Below are positions 34,425 to 42,446 of a stretch of 55,468 nt of DNA, piece by piece. The notes beneath the pieces were generated by a model that saw nothing but the letters and a program-made list of their open reading frames with translations, was not told the origin of the DNA and searched no databases. Positions within the stretch are counted from its first letter, which is position 1, and each line of letters begins with the position of its first letter. Location: positions 1-55,468 of the forward strand of contig JAWKVD010000023.1 in the NCBI GenBank assembly GCA_041398225.1, given 5' to 3'. This stretch comes from JAWKVD01 sp041398225. GTDB taxonomy: Bacteria; Pseudomonadota; Alphaproteobacteria; Caulobacterales; Hyphomonadaceae. The translations under genes were made by a program, and so were the position numbers.

Positions 34425-35816
34425 ATGACCGACATCCTGATGCCCGCGCTGTCGCCCACCATGGAGGAGGGCACGCTGTCCAAGTGGATGGTGAAGGAAG
34501 GCGACGCCGTGAAACCCGGCGACGTCATCGCCGAGATCGAAACCGACAAGGCGACCATGGAAGTCGAGGCCGTCGACGAGGGCGTCATCGAAAAGCTGCT
34601 CGTTCCGGCTGGAACGGAAGGCGTGAAGGTCAACGCGGTCATCGCGCAACTTTCCGGCGAGGATGCGCCCGCGCCGAAAGGCAATGGCGCGGCGAAGGCC
34701 GAGACCACGCAAGCCGCGGAGCCGCCATCCGCCAAGAATGACGGACACAAGCTCAGCCGCGAGGAAGCGCCCAAAGCGCCAGAGCGGGAGATCGCCTCCC
34801 TGCGCGATCCCGAGCTTCCGGAAGGCACGACATACACGAGCACCACCGTCCGCGACGCGCTGCGCGACGCCATGGCCGAGGAGATGCGCCGCGACGAGAC
34901 GGTCTTCCTGATGGGCGAGGAGGTCGCGCAGTACCAGGGCGCCTACAAGGTCTCGCGCAACCTGTTGGAGGAGTTCGGCGACCGCCGCGTCGTCGACACC
35001 CCGATTACCGAATATGGCTTCGCAGGTCTTGGCGTCGGCGCCGCGTTCGGCGGGTTGAAGCCGATTGTAGAGTTCATGACCTTCAACTTCGCGATGCAGG
35101 CCATCGATCACATCGTGAACTCCGCCGCCAAGACTCTGTACATGTCGGGCGGACAGATGGGCTGCCCGATCGTGTTCCGCGGCCCGAACGGCGCCGCCAG
35201 CCGCGTCGCCGCGCAACACAGCCAGGACTATTCGAGCTGGTACGGCCACATTCCCGGTCTCAAGGTTGTCGCGCCTTACAGCGCCGACGACGCCAAGGGC
35301 CTTTTGAAGGCCGCGATCCGCGATCCCAACCCGGTGGTCTTCCTCGAGCATGAGCTGGTCTATGGCGAGAGCTTCGATGTCCCCGATGTCGAGGATTATG
35401 TTCTGCCCATCGGCAAGGCGCGCATCCGGCGCGAGGGATCGAACGTCACGCTGGTCGCGCATTCGCGCATGGTGAAGTTCGCCATGGAGGCGGCGGAAGA
35501 ACTCGCCGGACAGGGCATCGAGGCGGAAGTGATCGACTTGCGGACGTTGCGCCCGCTCGACCTCGACACTGTCATCGAGAGCGTCAAGAAAACCAATCGC
35601 ATCGTCTGCTGCGAGGAAGGCTGGCGCTTCTTCGGCGTCGGTTCGGAGATCGCGGCGGCCGTCACCGAGTTTGCGTTCGACTATCTCGACGCCCCGCCGC
35701 TGCGCGTTTCGCAAAAGGATGTGCCGCTGCCGTATGCGGCCAATCTCGAAAAACTCTCGCTTCCCGGAACGGCGGATATCGTCGAAGCCGCCAGGAAGGT
35801 TTGTTATGTCGACTGA
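34425..35816 (+). CDS. pdhB: Pyruvate dehydrogenase E1 component, beta subunit with N-terminal lipoyl domain
   Basis: Beta subunit of E1. It is 463 aa, longer than a plain PdhB because residues 1-78 are a lipoyl domain (ILMPALSPTMEEGTLSKWMVKEGDAV, lipoylated Lys in ETDKATMEVEAVD), then an Ala/Pro/Lys-rich linker to ~130. The E1-beta body follows (TVRDALRDAMAEEMRRDETVFLMGEEVAQYQGAYKVSRNLLEEFG...) and ends LPGTADIVEAARKVCYVD. This fusion is known in Alphaproteobacteria. ATG 34425, 55 bp after pdhA; the stop overlaps the next gene. Confidence 0.96.
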   Translation: MTDILMPALSPTMEEGTLSKWMVKEGDAVKPGDVIAEIETDKATMEVEAVDEGVIEKLLVPAGTEGVKVNAVIAQLSGEDAPAPKGNGAAKAETTQAAEPPSAKNDGHKLSREEAPKAPEREIASLRDPELPEGTTYTSTTVRDALRDAMAEEMRRDETVFLMGEEVAQYQGAYKVSRNLLEEFGDRRVVDTPITEYGFAGLGVGAAFGGLKPIVEFMTFNFAMQAIDHIVNSAAKTLYMSGGQMGCPIVFRGPNGAASRVAAQHSQDYSSWYGHIPGLKVVAPYSADDAKGLLKAAIRDPNPVVFLEHELVYGESFDVPDVEDYVLPIGKARIRREGSNVTLVAHSRMVKFAMEAAEELAGQGIEAEVIDLRTLRPLDLDTVIESVKKTNRIVCCEEGWRFFGVGSEIAAAVTEFAFDYLDAPPLRVSQKDVPLPYAANLEKLSLPGTADIVEAARKVCYVD

Positions 35817-36120
35817 GGGGCGCGAACTTCCTCCGCCGGCGGGCGCGTCAACCGACGCCGACGCGACCGAAATGGTCCGCCTGTGGATCGGAGCAGGCAA
35901 GAGCCATGTCGCGCTGAACACCGGGCGCTTCGCGACCGAGCAGGAACCGCAGGTTTGGGGGTTGATCCTCGCCGACATCGCCGAACACGCCATTCGGGAC
36001 ATGATCGCCGCCGACCCGTCGCTTGGCCCTCCGGACAAGCTGCGCAAGAGCATCGAGAAGACATACAAGATTCGGCTGCGCAAGAGCCTCGCCGCCGCCG
36101 CAAGGGGGCTTCTGCCATGA
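35806..36120 (+). CDS. DUF5076 family protein in the pdh operon
   Basis: Function unknown. It is 104 aa from ATG 35806, overlapping the pdhB end by 11 bp. There is no signal peptide or membrane segment; the conserved core is EMVRLWIGAGKSHVALNTGRF...VWGLILADIAEHAIRDMI and the C-terminus is basic (KLRKSIEKTYKIRLRKSL). It resembles the DUF5076 proteins encoded beside pdh genes in Caulobacterales and relatives (recognised by eye). The stop overlaps the next start (ATGA). Tight coupling to pdhB suggests a role in assembly or regulation of the complex, which is inference. Confidence 0.75.
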   Translation: MSTEGRELPPPAGASTDADATEMVRLWIGAGKSHVALNTGRFATEQEPQVWGLILADIAEHAIRDMIAADPSLGPPDKLRKSIEKTYKIRLRKSLAAAARGLLP

Positions 36121-36545
36121 CCGAAGGCGAGATCATCGAACAGCTGGTGGAGTTTCAGAACATCCTGCTTCTGGGCGTGTCGCTGTTCATCACCATCGTG
36201 TCGGCCTACATGGTCTCGCTCTACACATTTCTGGCCAACGCGGCGTTCCTCGCCCGCTTCTTCGCCTTCGTCTTCCTCACAATGACGGTCGCCTTCCTGA
36301 TCGCCTTCTTCTTTGGGTCCAGCTTCGTGCAGAGCGGATTGGTGGAGGCCCTGACGGATCTCGAACGCGATCCGAACGTTTCGGTGAGCGCCGCCGGTCG
36401 ATCGATCATCGCCAACGCCCGGTCCGGCGTCGACGATCTCATACGGTTTGCGGTGCTGGCATCCGCCATCGCTTTCTATGTCGGCCTCAGCCTGCTGACG
36501 CTGTGGACCGGCTGGCGCAAGATCCCCGCTCAAGCATCCGCCTAA
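36117..36545 (+). CDS. Small three-helix membrane protein in the pdh operon
   Basis: Not recognised. It is 142 aa. Three hydrophobic segments are visible, at about residues 15-39 (NILLLGVSLFITIVSAYMVSLY), 46-70 (FFAFVFLTMTVAFLIAFFFG) and 108-132 (FAVLASAIAFYVGLSLLTLW). A polar loop of ~35 residues lies between the second and third (EALTDLERDPNVSVSAAGRS). ATG 36117 overlaps the DUF5076 stop and pdhC follows 18 bp later, so it is made with the pyruvate dehydrogenase subunits. It might anchor or sense at the membrane, but nothing in the sequence shows this. Confidence 0.72.
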   Translation: MTEGEIIEQLVEFQNILLLGVSLFITIVSAYMVSLYTFLANAAFLARFFAFVFLTMTVAFLIAFFFGSSFVQSGLVEALTDLERDPNVSVSAAGRSIIANARSGVDDLIRFAVLASAIAFYVGLSLLTLWTGWRKIPAQASA

Positions 36546-36563
36546 GTGAAAGACGCCTGATCC

Positions 36564-37841
36564 ATGTCCATCCCGATCACGATGCCAGCGCTTTCGCCCA
36601 CCATGGAGGAGGGCAAGCTCGCCAAATGGCATGTGAAGCCCGGCGACACCGTCCAGCCGGGCGACGTGATCGCGGAGATCGAAACCGACAAGGCCACCAT
36701 GGAGGTCGAGGCGGTCGACGATGGGGTCGTCTCCAGACTGCTGGTCGAGGAAGGCGCCGAGGGCGTCAAAGTGAACGCCGTTATCGCCGAACTGGAAGGC
36801 GAGGGCGCGCCTCCGCCAGCCAAGGCCCCCGCCAAAGCCGCGGCCAAGACTGACAAACCGCCAGAACTGCCCCCGCCAGTCGCGAAACAGGCGGCGCCCG
36901 CTAATGCCGCGCCAGCTGCGCGGCCGGCCCCAACTGCCAGCGGCGGAGACCGGATCAAGGCCAGCCCGCTGGCGCGCCGTCTGGCGAGCCAGAAAGGCGT
37001 CGACCTCAAGGTCATCAAGGGCACCGGCCCACATGGGAGGATCGTCAAGGCGGACATTGAAGCCGCCCCGAAAGACGCGGCGGCGCCACAGGGCGCAGGC
37101 GGTGTCGCCAGCCTGATCGAACCGGCGACGCTCGACGATCGCGTTTATGCGCCCGACAGCTACGACCTGATCCCGCTCGATGCGGTGCGGCGCGTGTCGG
37201 CGAAACGCCTGACGCAGAGCTTCATGCAAGTGCCGCACTTCCCGCTGACGATCGACCTCGAGATCGATCACCTGCTGGCGGCTCGCAAGGCGATCAACGA
37301 AAAGACCGGCGACGACGGCAAGATCTCCATCAACGACATGCTGATCAAGGCGGCCGCGCTCGCGCTGATCAAGCATCCCGACGCAAACGCCAGCTACACG
37401 GACAACGGCATCGCGCAGCACAAGTCGGCTCATGTCTCCGTAGCGGTGGCCATCGAAGGTGGGCTGATCACGCCCGTGGTCCGCGACGCGCAGAACAAGG
37501 GCCTCGCCCAGATCGCGACGGAGATGAAGGATCTGGCCAGGCGCGCGCGGGAGCGGAAGCTCAAGCCGCAGGAATACATGGGCGGCACGTTTTCGATCTC
37601 GAACCTCGGCATGTTCGGCATCAAGGCCTTCGCGTCCATTCTCAATCCGCCGGAGGGCATGATCCTGTCCGTCGGCGCCGGCGAGCAGCGCGCTGTCGTC
37701 CGCAAGGGCAAGGTCGAGGCGGCGACGACGATGACCGTGACGCTCACTTGCGACCATCGCGTGGTGGACGGCGCCACCGGCGCGCGCTGGCTGCAAACCT
37801 TCAGGCAGTTCGTCGAAACGCCTGAAAGCATGCTGCTGTGA
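36564..37841 (+). CDS. pdhC: Dihydrolipoamide acetyltransferase, E2 of pyruvate dehydrogenase
   Basis: Core of the complex; transfers acetyl from lipoamide to CoA. It is 425 aa. One lipoyl domain (residues 1-80, Lys in ETDKATMEVEAVD, nearly the same as in PdhB) is followed by an Ala/Pro linker and the peripheral-subunit-binding domain (KASPLARRLASQKGVDLKVIKGTGPHGRIVKADIE, about 130-165). The acetyltransferase domain has the active-site His398 in CDHRVVDG. ATG 36564. The stop overlaps the GTG of the lipoprotein gene (GTGA). Confidence 0.96.
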   Translation: MSIPITMPALSPTMEEGKLAKWHVKPGDTVQPGDVIAEIETDKATMEVEAVDDGVVSRLLVEEGAEGVKVNAVIAELEGEGAPPPAKAPAKAAAKTDKPPELPPPVAKQAAPANAAPAARPAPTASGGDRIKASPLARRLASQKGVDLKVIKGTGPHGRIVKADIEAAPKDAAAPQGAGGVASLIEPATLDDRVYAPDSYDLIPLDAVRRVSAKRLTQSFMQVPHFPLTIDLEIDHLLAARKAINEKTGDDGKISINDMLIKAAALALIKHPDANASYTDNGIAQHKSAHVSVAVAIEGGLITPVVRDAQNKGLAQIATEMKDLARRARERKLKPQEYMGGTFSISNLGMFGIKAFASILNPPEGMILSVGAGEQRAVVRKGKVEAATTMTVTLTCDHRVVDGATGARWLQTFRQFVETPESMLL

Positions 37842-38275
37842 GCACGCGCGGCGCCCGAAGCATGAGAGGCGCGGTGACCGTCTGCGGCGTTCTGCTTGCC
37901 GCCTGCTGCGCCACGCCGGCGGCGACGACGCAAGAGAGCAGCGCGAGCAAGACGATCACCTGGACGGATGTCGGACCCCTTGTGTCGCCGCTGACCTACC
38001 GCAACCTTCTGCTGGTGAAATGCGATCCGGCGCAGGCCCGGACAAAGCATTGGTTCGACCAGGACCTGAAGCTCGCCGGCGTCGCCAACGACGTACGCGA
38101 ACAGGTTCGGACCGAGGTGAACGGCATTTGGGCGAAGGATCGCCATACGCCAAATGAATACGTGTGCACGCCGGAACTGTACGGTTCGACAGAAGCCGCC
38201 GCGGCGGAGGCGTTGACGACATGGAACGAACTGAAGGCACAGAGACAATGGCGGCATCCTACGACCTCATCGTGA
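37838..38275 (+). CDS. Putative lipoprotein between pdhC and lpd
   Basis: Not recognised. It is 145 aa from GTG 37838, which overlaps the pdhC stop; ATG 37862 is an alternative. The N-terminus is a signal sequence with lipobox LAAC (GAVTVCGVLLAAC, Cys 23), so it is probably a lipoprotein. The mature part has two further cysteines (KCDPAQARTKHWFDQ and YVCTPELYG) that could form a disulfide. Its 3' end overlaps the lpd start by 28 bp in another frame, which is unusual but keeps the operon continuous. Confidence 0.65.
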   Translation: MSTRGARSMRGAVTVCGVLLAACCATPAATTQESSASKTITWTDVGPLVSPLTYRNLLLVKCDPAQARTKHWFDQDLKLAGVANDVREQVRTEVNGIWAKDRHTPNEYVCTPELYGSTEAAAAEALTTWNELKAQRQWRHPTTSS

Positions 38276-39654
38276 TCGGCTCCGGGCCCGGCGGCTATGT
38301 CGCTGCGATCCGCGCCAGCCAGCTCGGAATGAAAACCGCGATCGTCGAGCGCGAAGCGCTGGGCGGCATCTGCCTCAACTGGGGATGCATACCCACCAAG
38401 GCGCTGCTGCGGACGAGCGAGGTCTACCACCTCATCACCCACGCAAAGGACTACGGGCTCAGTATAGAGAACCCCAAGGTGCTGTTGGACAAGATTGTCG
38501 AGCGTTCGCGTGGCGTGGCCAAGCAACTTTCCAATGGCGTCGCCTTCCTGATGAAGAAGCACAAGATCGACGTGCTGGAGGGAACCGCCCGCCTCGAAAA
38601 AGGGTCGCCCGCGCCGAAAGTGGTGATCGAGAACGGCAAGGGGCAGGGCGCCTATCAGGCCAGGCACGTTATCCTTGCAACCGGCGCGCGCGCACGCGAG
38701 ATCCCGCAGGCGGGCCTGAAGGCGGATGGAGACACCGTCTGGACCTATCGCGACGCGATGGTGCCCAAGGAAATGCCCAAACGCCTGCTGGTGATCGGCT
38801 CGGGCGCGATCGGCATCGAGTTCGCCAGCTTCTACCGCACCCTCGGCGCCGAGGTGACGGTGGTCGAGGCGCTGGACCGCATCCTCCCCGTCGAGGACGC
38901 CGAAATTTCGGCGTTCGCCGCGAAGCAGTTCACGAAACAGGGCGTCAAGCTGATCACCGGCGCGCAGGTGAAATCGCTCAAGACCGCCAAGGGCAAGGCG
39001 ACCGCCGAGATCGAGGCCGGCGGCAAGAAGGAGACCCTGGAAGCCGACAAGGTGATCCTCGCGGTCGGCATTGTCGGCAATGTCGAGAACCTCGGACTTG
39101 AGGCGCTCGGCGTGAAGATCGAGAAGACCCATGTCGTCGTCGACGGCGCCGGCAAGACGGGCGTTCCCGGCCTCTACGCCATCGGCGACGTGTGCGGTCC
39201 GCCCTGGCTGGCGCACAAGGCGATGCACGAGGGCGTGGTGGTCGTCGAAGGCGTCGCCGGAACCTCCAAACACAAATTCGATCCGTGGAACGTGCCCGGC
39301 TGCACCTACAGCCACCCGCAAGTGGCCAGCGTCGGTCTGACCGAAGAAGCGGCCCGCAAGACCGGACGCAAGCTCAAGATCGGCAAGTTCCCCTTCATCG
39401 GAAACGGCAAGGCGATCGCGCTGGGCGAACCGGAAGGCCTGGTGAAAACCATCTTCGACGCCGAGACCGGCGAACTGCTCGGCGCGCACATGGCGGGCGA
39501 GGGCGTCACCGAACTCATTCAGGGTTACTGCATCGCGCGGCAGGGCGAGCTGACCGAGGCGGAGCTGATGGAGACGGTGTTCCCGCACCCCACGCTTTCG
39601 GAAATGATGCACGAGGCGGTGCTCGCCGCCTATGGACGCCCGCTTCACATCTGA
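38248..39654 (+). CDS. lpd: Dihydrolipoyl dehydrogenase (E3)
   Basis: FAD flavoenzyme that reoxidises dihydrolipoamide with NAD. It is 468 aa. The FAD-binding GxGxxG is in DLIVIGSGPGGYVAAIRASQLG, the redox disulfide in GGICLNWGCIPTKALL, and the NAD site in LLVIGSGAIGIEFASFYRTLGAEVTVVE. AIGDVCGPPWLAHKA and the C-terminal dimerisation domain with HPTLSEMMHEAV complete it. The start MAASYDLIV at 38248 is chosen; ATG 38221 would add nine residues. Last gene of the pdh operon, before a repeat-rich intergenic region. Confidence 0.95.
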   Translation: MAASYDLIVIGSGPGGYVAAIRASQLGMKTAIVEREALGGICLNWGCIPTKALLRTSEVYHLITHAKDYGLSIENPKVLLDKIVERSRGVAKQLSNGVAFLMKKHKIDVLEGTARLEKGSPAPKVVIENGKGQGAYQARHVILATGARAREIPQAGLKADGDTVWTYRDAMVPKEMPKRLLVIGSGAIGIEFASFYRTLGAEVTVVEALDRILPVEDAEISAFAAKQFTKQGVKLITGAQVKSLKTAKGKATAEIEAGGKKETLEADKVILAVGIVGNVENLGLEALGVKIEKTHVVVDGAGKTGVPGLYAIGDVCGPPWLAHKAMHEGVVVVEGVAGTSKHKFDPWNVPGCTYSHPQVASVGLTEEAARKTGRKLKIGKFPFIGNGKAIALGEPEGLVKTIFDAETGELLGAHMAGEGVTELIQGYCIARQGELTEAELMETVFPHPTLSEMMHEAVLAAYGRPLHI

Positions 39655-39719
39655 CCGTCGACCGCGCACGGGTCCGCGCTCGGACTGGCCGTGGGCCATC
39701 CGGGATGCTGCGTGCGTCG

Positions 39720-39818
39720 CCTCCTTCTGTTTCGAAACAGGGAGGCCGGGGCGCGTGGGGCCGCGCCGATGTGCTGGTCGCGAGGACCAGCGAGTAAGAC
39801 GTGACGCCCACGCGCCCC
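39720..39818. repeat. Compound palindrome (three nested or adjacent hairpins)
   Basis: CCTCC-TT-CTGTTT-CG-AAACAG-GGAGG forms a hairpin at 39720-39745. GGGGCGCGTGGG (39748-39759) pairs perfectly with CCCACGCGCCCC (39807-39818), and inside that lies GCTGGTC-GCGAG-GACCAGC (39773-39791). The start is 65 bp after lpd, so it may act as an operon end or 3' stabilising structure, though no T-run follows. The structure resembles a mobile palindromic unit. Confidence 0.55.
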
Positions 39819-40148
39819 GCGGCCGGTTTGAGATCCGGTGCGGCTGGCGGGTTTGGCTGGGGAACACCGGTTGCGTCTCGATCGTCAGAGATCACACGGC
39901 CCACGTCCAGCATTTGGACCCATTTCCGCATCCCGGACCCGCGTGCAGATCTCTCCGCGAGACCTGGAACTCCGGTTTCGACACCCCGGAGCCTGTTTGC
40001 AGACGCAAGACGGATTTCACCCCGCCCGCATCACACGCCGGCCGGCGCCTGACATTCGATGGACTCGGAGACGTCTCCCGAACCCTCCCCGCGCCAGACG
40101 CGAGAAGGACTATGCGGGTGAAACCGAGCGGGTCGGATAAGTTTCGGC

Positions 40149-40220
40149 CACCCCCTCCGTCTCGCTTCGCCCTTCGGGCTTGCGATCCACCTCCCCCGCC
40201 AGAGGCGGTGGAGGAAAGGC
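40149..40220. repeat. REP-like palindromic element
   Basis: CCTCCCCCGCC (40190-40200) pairs with GGCGGTGGAGG (40204-40214) at 10 of 11 positions around an AGA loop. It is preceded by CCCCCTCCGTCTCGCTTCGC and a small GCCC-TTC-GGGC hairpin. Elements of this appearance (pyrimidine-rich lead, then a CTCCCCCGC palindrome) are frequent between genes in Caulobacterales; copy number in this genome is unknown. Confidence 0.5.
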
Positions 40221-40261
40221 GCCGTCGTCGTTGCTGGACCGTTACGAAGCCGCCCACGGAC

Positions 40262-40646
40262 TGTCATCCCGGGTGAGGCCGCAGACGAAGTCCGGCCGAG
40301 ACCCGGGACCCATTGAGAGGCCGTCGGGGTTGAGGAATGGGTCCCGGCGCGCGCCGCTGCGCGGCTTGGCCGGGATGACAAGTGTGGGTGACCGCGATGG
40401 AAAGCGTCTCGCAGAGACGCGGCCCCTGGCGTCCAGAGGCGAATGACAAGACCGCGCCGAAGGCGGCGAACGTCTTTCTTGATCTGGACCCCGGCTGGAT
40501 TCCCGGACGGCTACGCCGTCCGGCGCCGGGGACGCGTGGCTGACGCCACGCTTTCCAGAAATGGAGCCTATCGAGAGGCCGTCCCGGTTGATGAATGGGT
40601 CCCGGGTCTCGGCCGGACTTCGTCTGCGGCCTCGCCCGGGATGACA
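40262..40646. repeat. Pair of 53-bp inverted repeats of a dispersed-type intergenic element
   Basis: The 53 bases at 40262-40314 (TGTCATCCCGGGTGAGGCC...GGGACCCATT) are the reverse complement of 40594-40646 with a single mismatch. In addition, GAGAGGCCGTC-like sequence and AATGGGTCCCGG recur in direct orientation at about 40315-40347 and 40572-40605, each leading to a CCGGGATGACA end. So one complete palindromic element (40262 to ~40380) and one partial copy (~40569-40646) are present. Confidence 0.7.
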
Positions 40647-40680
40647 ATCGTGGGAGAAAGCGGATGACGGCGGCGGGCCG

Positions 40681-42273
40681 TTACTCCGCCGCGCGCATGC
40701 CCGCATCGCCGGCCTGCAACTCGGCGGCGAGTCGCTGCACGCCGCCAATGTCCATCTTGCCCGTTCCCAGAACCGGGATCGACTCCACGATGTAGAGCTT
40801 GCGCGGGTGCGCGAGATCGTTGACGCCATGGTCCTTCGCCCAGCGCACCAGATCGCCGCGATCCGCTTCCGGATTGGTGGTGAGAAGAACGATCTGCTCG
40901 CCCTTGCGGGTATCCGGCAGAACCGCGGCGGCGTGATCGTGCTCGCGCCACAAGGTGGAGGCGACATTCTCGACGACGGCGAGCGAAACCATTTCGCCGC
41001 CGATCTTGGCGAAGCGCTTGAGACGCCCGCGAATGGTGAGATAGCCCTCGGTGTCCGGCGAAACCACATCGCCCGTGTCGTGCCAGCCATCGGCCAACGG
41101 CTTGAGCACGCCGGGTTCATCGGGCCGGAGATAGCCGGACATGATGTTCGGCCCTTTCACGAACAGGCGCCCGCCGTCGGAAATGCCGGGCTGCTCCTCG
41201 AACTTCACTTCGACGCCGGGCAGGGGACGGCCGACCGTTCCGTGGCGGTTCGCGCCGGGCTGGTTGACCGCGATCACCGGCGAAGCCTCGGTCGCGCCAT
41301 AGCCCTCCAGAAGTTCGGCCTTGAAACGGCGATGGACGAGCTGATGCGTCTCGTCGCGCACGCGCTCCGCGCCGAGCACAATGAACCGCAGCTTGTTCAT
41401 CTCGTCGCCGGGACTGGCGCGCAGATACTGGTTGAGGAAGGTGTCGGTGGAGAACAGCAGCGTCGCGCCGGTCGCCGCGACGCGCTGGGGAATGATCTTC
41501 GCCTGCAGCGGAGTGGGATGCAGCGCCGCCGTCATGCCGCCAAGCAGAGGCAACAGCACGCCGCCCGTGAGCCCGAAACAATGGAAGGTCGGCAGCGGAT
41601 TGAACACCACATCGGAGGTGAACAGCGCCTCGGGAACGTGCGCCAGGATCTGGTGGACGTTGGCGACGAGATTGCGGTGCGAGAGCACGACGCCCTTCGG
41701 ATCGCCCTCGGTGCCCGAGGTGAAGAGGATGACGCCAGGATCGTCCGGCGACGCGTCGATGCCCACCAGGGACGGAACCAACGGACCGAGCGCGCCGGCG
41801 GCCTTGTCGCCGACGCCGAGACTTTCGCGCACGTCTTCGAGATAGACGATCTCGACGCGATCCTTGATCTGGTCGATCAGCGGCTGGAGTTCGCCCTTTT
41901 CGATGAAGGCGTGCGCGGTCACGACCCGCTTGATCTGCGCCGCGTCGAAGGCGCGCTTGATGTTGCGGGGGCCGGCGGTGAAGTTGATCATCGCCGGAAC
42001 GCGGTCATAGGCGTGCAGGGCGAAAATGGCGATGGCGGCCCCCGCGCCCGTGGGCAGCATGACGCCGACCGCTTCCTTGCGGCGCGTGCCCTTGCGAAGC
42101 GCCGACCCGAGCGCGAACGCCGCCCGGACGATCTCGTCATAGGTCAGCTTGCGGTCGTCGGCGTCGTGAATGGCGATCTTGGAACCGCCATATTCCTTCC
42201 GCGCGTCGAGAAGTGCGCGGAACACGGTTCGTCTTGTGTTGGACAGGCTGAAATCGGACCTGAGCGACCCCAT
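40681..42273 (-). CDS. AMP-dependent acyl-CoA/acyl-ACP synthetase family ligase
   Basis: Adenylate-forming enzyme activating a fatty acid. It is 530 aa from ATG 42273, chosen because AGGGAG lies 9 bases upstream. The P-loop-like motif is GVILFTSGTEGDPKGVVLSHRN, the A5 region is LLEGYGATEASPVIAVN, GWHDTGDVVSPDTEGYLTIRGRLKRFAKIGGEMVSL is A7-A8, and the A10 lysine is in IPVLGTGKMDIGGV. The overall pattern (NPLPTFHCFGLTGGVLLPLLGG, RNIKRAFDAAQIKRVVTA) is closest to the synthetase half of Aas, but no acyltransferase domain is attached. The substrate is unknown. It converges with lpd across the repeat region and is divergent from lipA. Confidence 0.87.
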   Translation of the reverse strand: MGSLRSDFSLSNTRRTVFRALLDARKEYGGSKIAIHDADDRKLTYDEIVRAAFALGSALRKGTRRKEAVGVMLPTGAGAAIAIFALHAYDRVPAMINFTAGPRNIKRAFDAAQIKRVVTAHAFIEKGELQPLIDQIKDRVEIVYLEDVRESLGVGDKAAGALGPLVPSLVGIDASPDDPGVILFTSGTEGDPKGVVLSHRNLVANVHQILAHVPEALFTSDVVFNPLPTFHCFGLTGGVLLPLLGGMTAALHPTPLQAKIIPQRVAATGATLLFSTDTFLNQYLRASPGDEMNKLRFIVLGAERVRDETHQLVHRRFKAELLEGYGATEASPVIAVNQPGANRHGTVGRPLPGVEVKFEEQPGISDGGRLFVKGPNIMSGYLRPDEPGVLKPLADGWHDTGDVVSPDTEGYLTIRGRLKRFAKIGGEMVSLAVVENVASTLWREHDHAAAVLPDTRKGEQIVLLTTNPEADRGDLVRWAKDHGVNDLAHPRKLYIVESIPVLGTGKMDIGGVQRLAAELQAGDAGMRAAE

Positions 42274-42333
42274 TGGACTCATCTCCCTGCCGGCCGGCCA
42301 CACGGGAACCCGGCTCTGTTTTCTCTGAAATGT

Positions 42334-42361
42334 AACATATCCGTCACGTCTTGAAGCGCAA
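42334..42361 (-). promoter_or_regulatory. Candidate promoter for the acyl ligase gene
   Basis: On the minus strand TTGCGC and TATGTT are separated by 16 bp, about 60 bp ahead of the ligase ATG. Weak consensus match; called by eye. Confidence 0.3.
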
Positions 42362-42446
42362 TTCTCAGGCGCCACCTTTGATGACGCGCCGGAATCGTGA
42401 CGTTTTGGCCGTTTCCGCCGCGCCCTTTAGGGGATACGAGCATCGC

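Larger units (their letters stand above)
39655..40680. other. 1-kb non-coding region between convergent lpd and acyl ligase genes
   Basis: No convincing gene is present. Open frames on both strands here lack family features and are broken up by palindromes. The region holds a multi-hairpin palindrome (39720-39818), a REP-like palindrome (40149-40220) and copies of a dispersed-type repeat ending CCGGGATGACA (40262-40646), plus small perfect hairpins such as CGGACGGC-TAC-GCCGTCCG at about 40507-40525. The remaining stretch, 39819-40148, shows nothing I can name. Confidence 0.7.

Noticed and set aside
34170..37796. A 1208-codon open frame on the minus strand across the pdh operon
   Set aside because: It is antisense to pdhA, pdhB and pdhC, has the Arg/His/Gly-rich make-up of a shadow frame in G+C-rich DNA, and shows no domain.
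39632..40276. Open frames in the 39.6-40.7 kb interval as possible small genes
   Set aside because: They pass through palindromes and repeats, are rich in Arg/Pro/Ser in every frame, and have no ribosome-binding site with a sensible start.
39720..40646. CRISPR array
   Set aside because: Repeats are few, palindromic, of unequal spacing and in both orientations; no cas genes are nearby.
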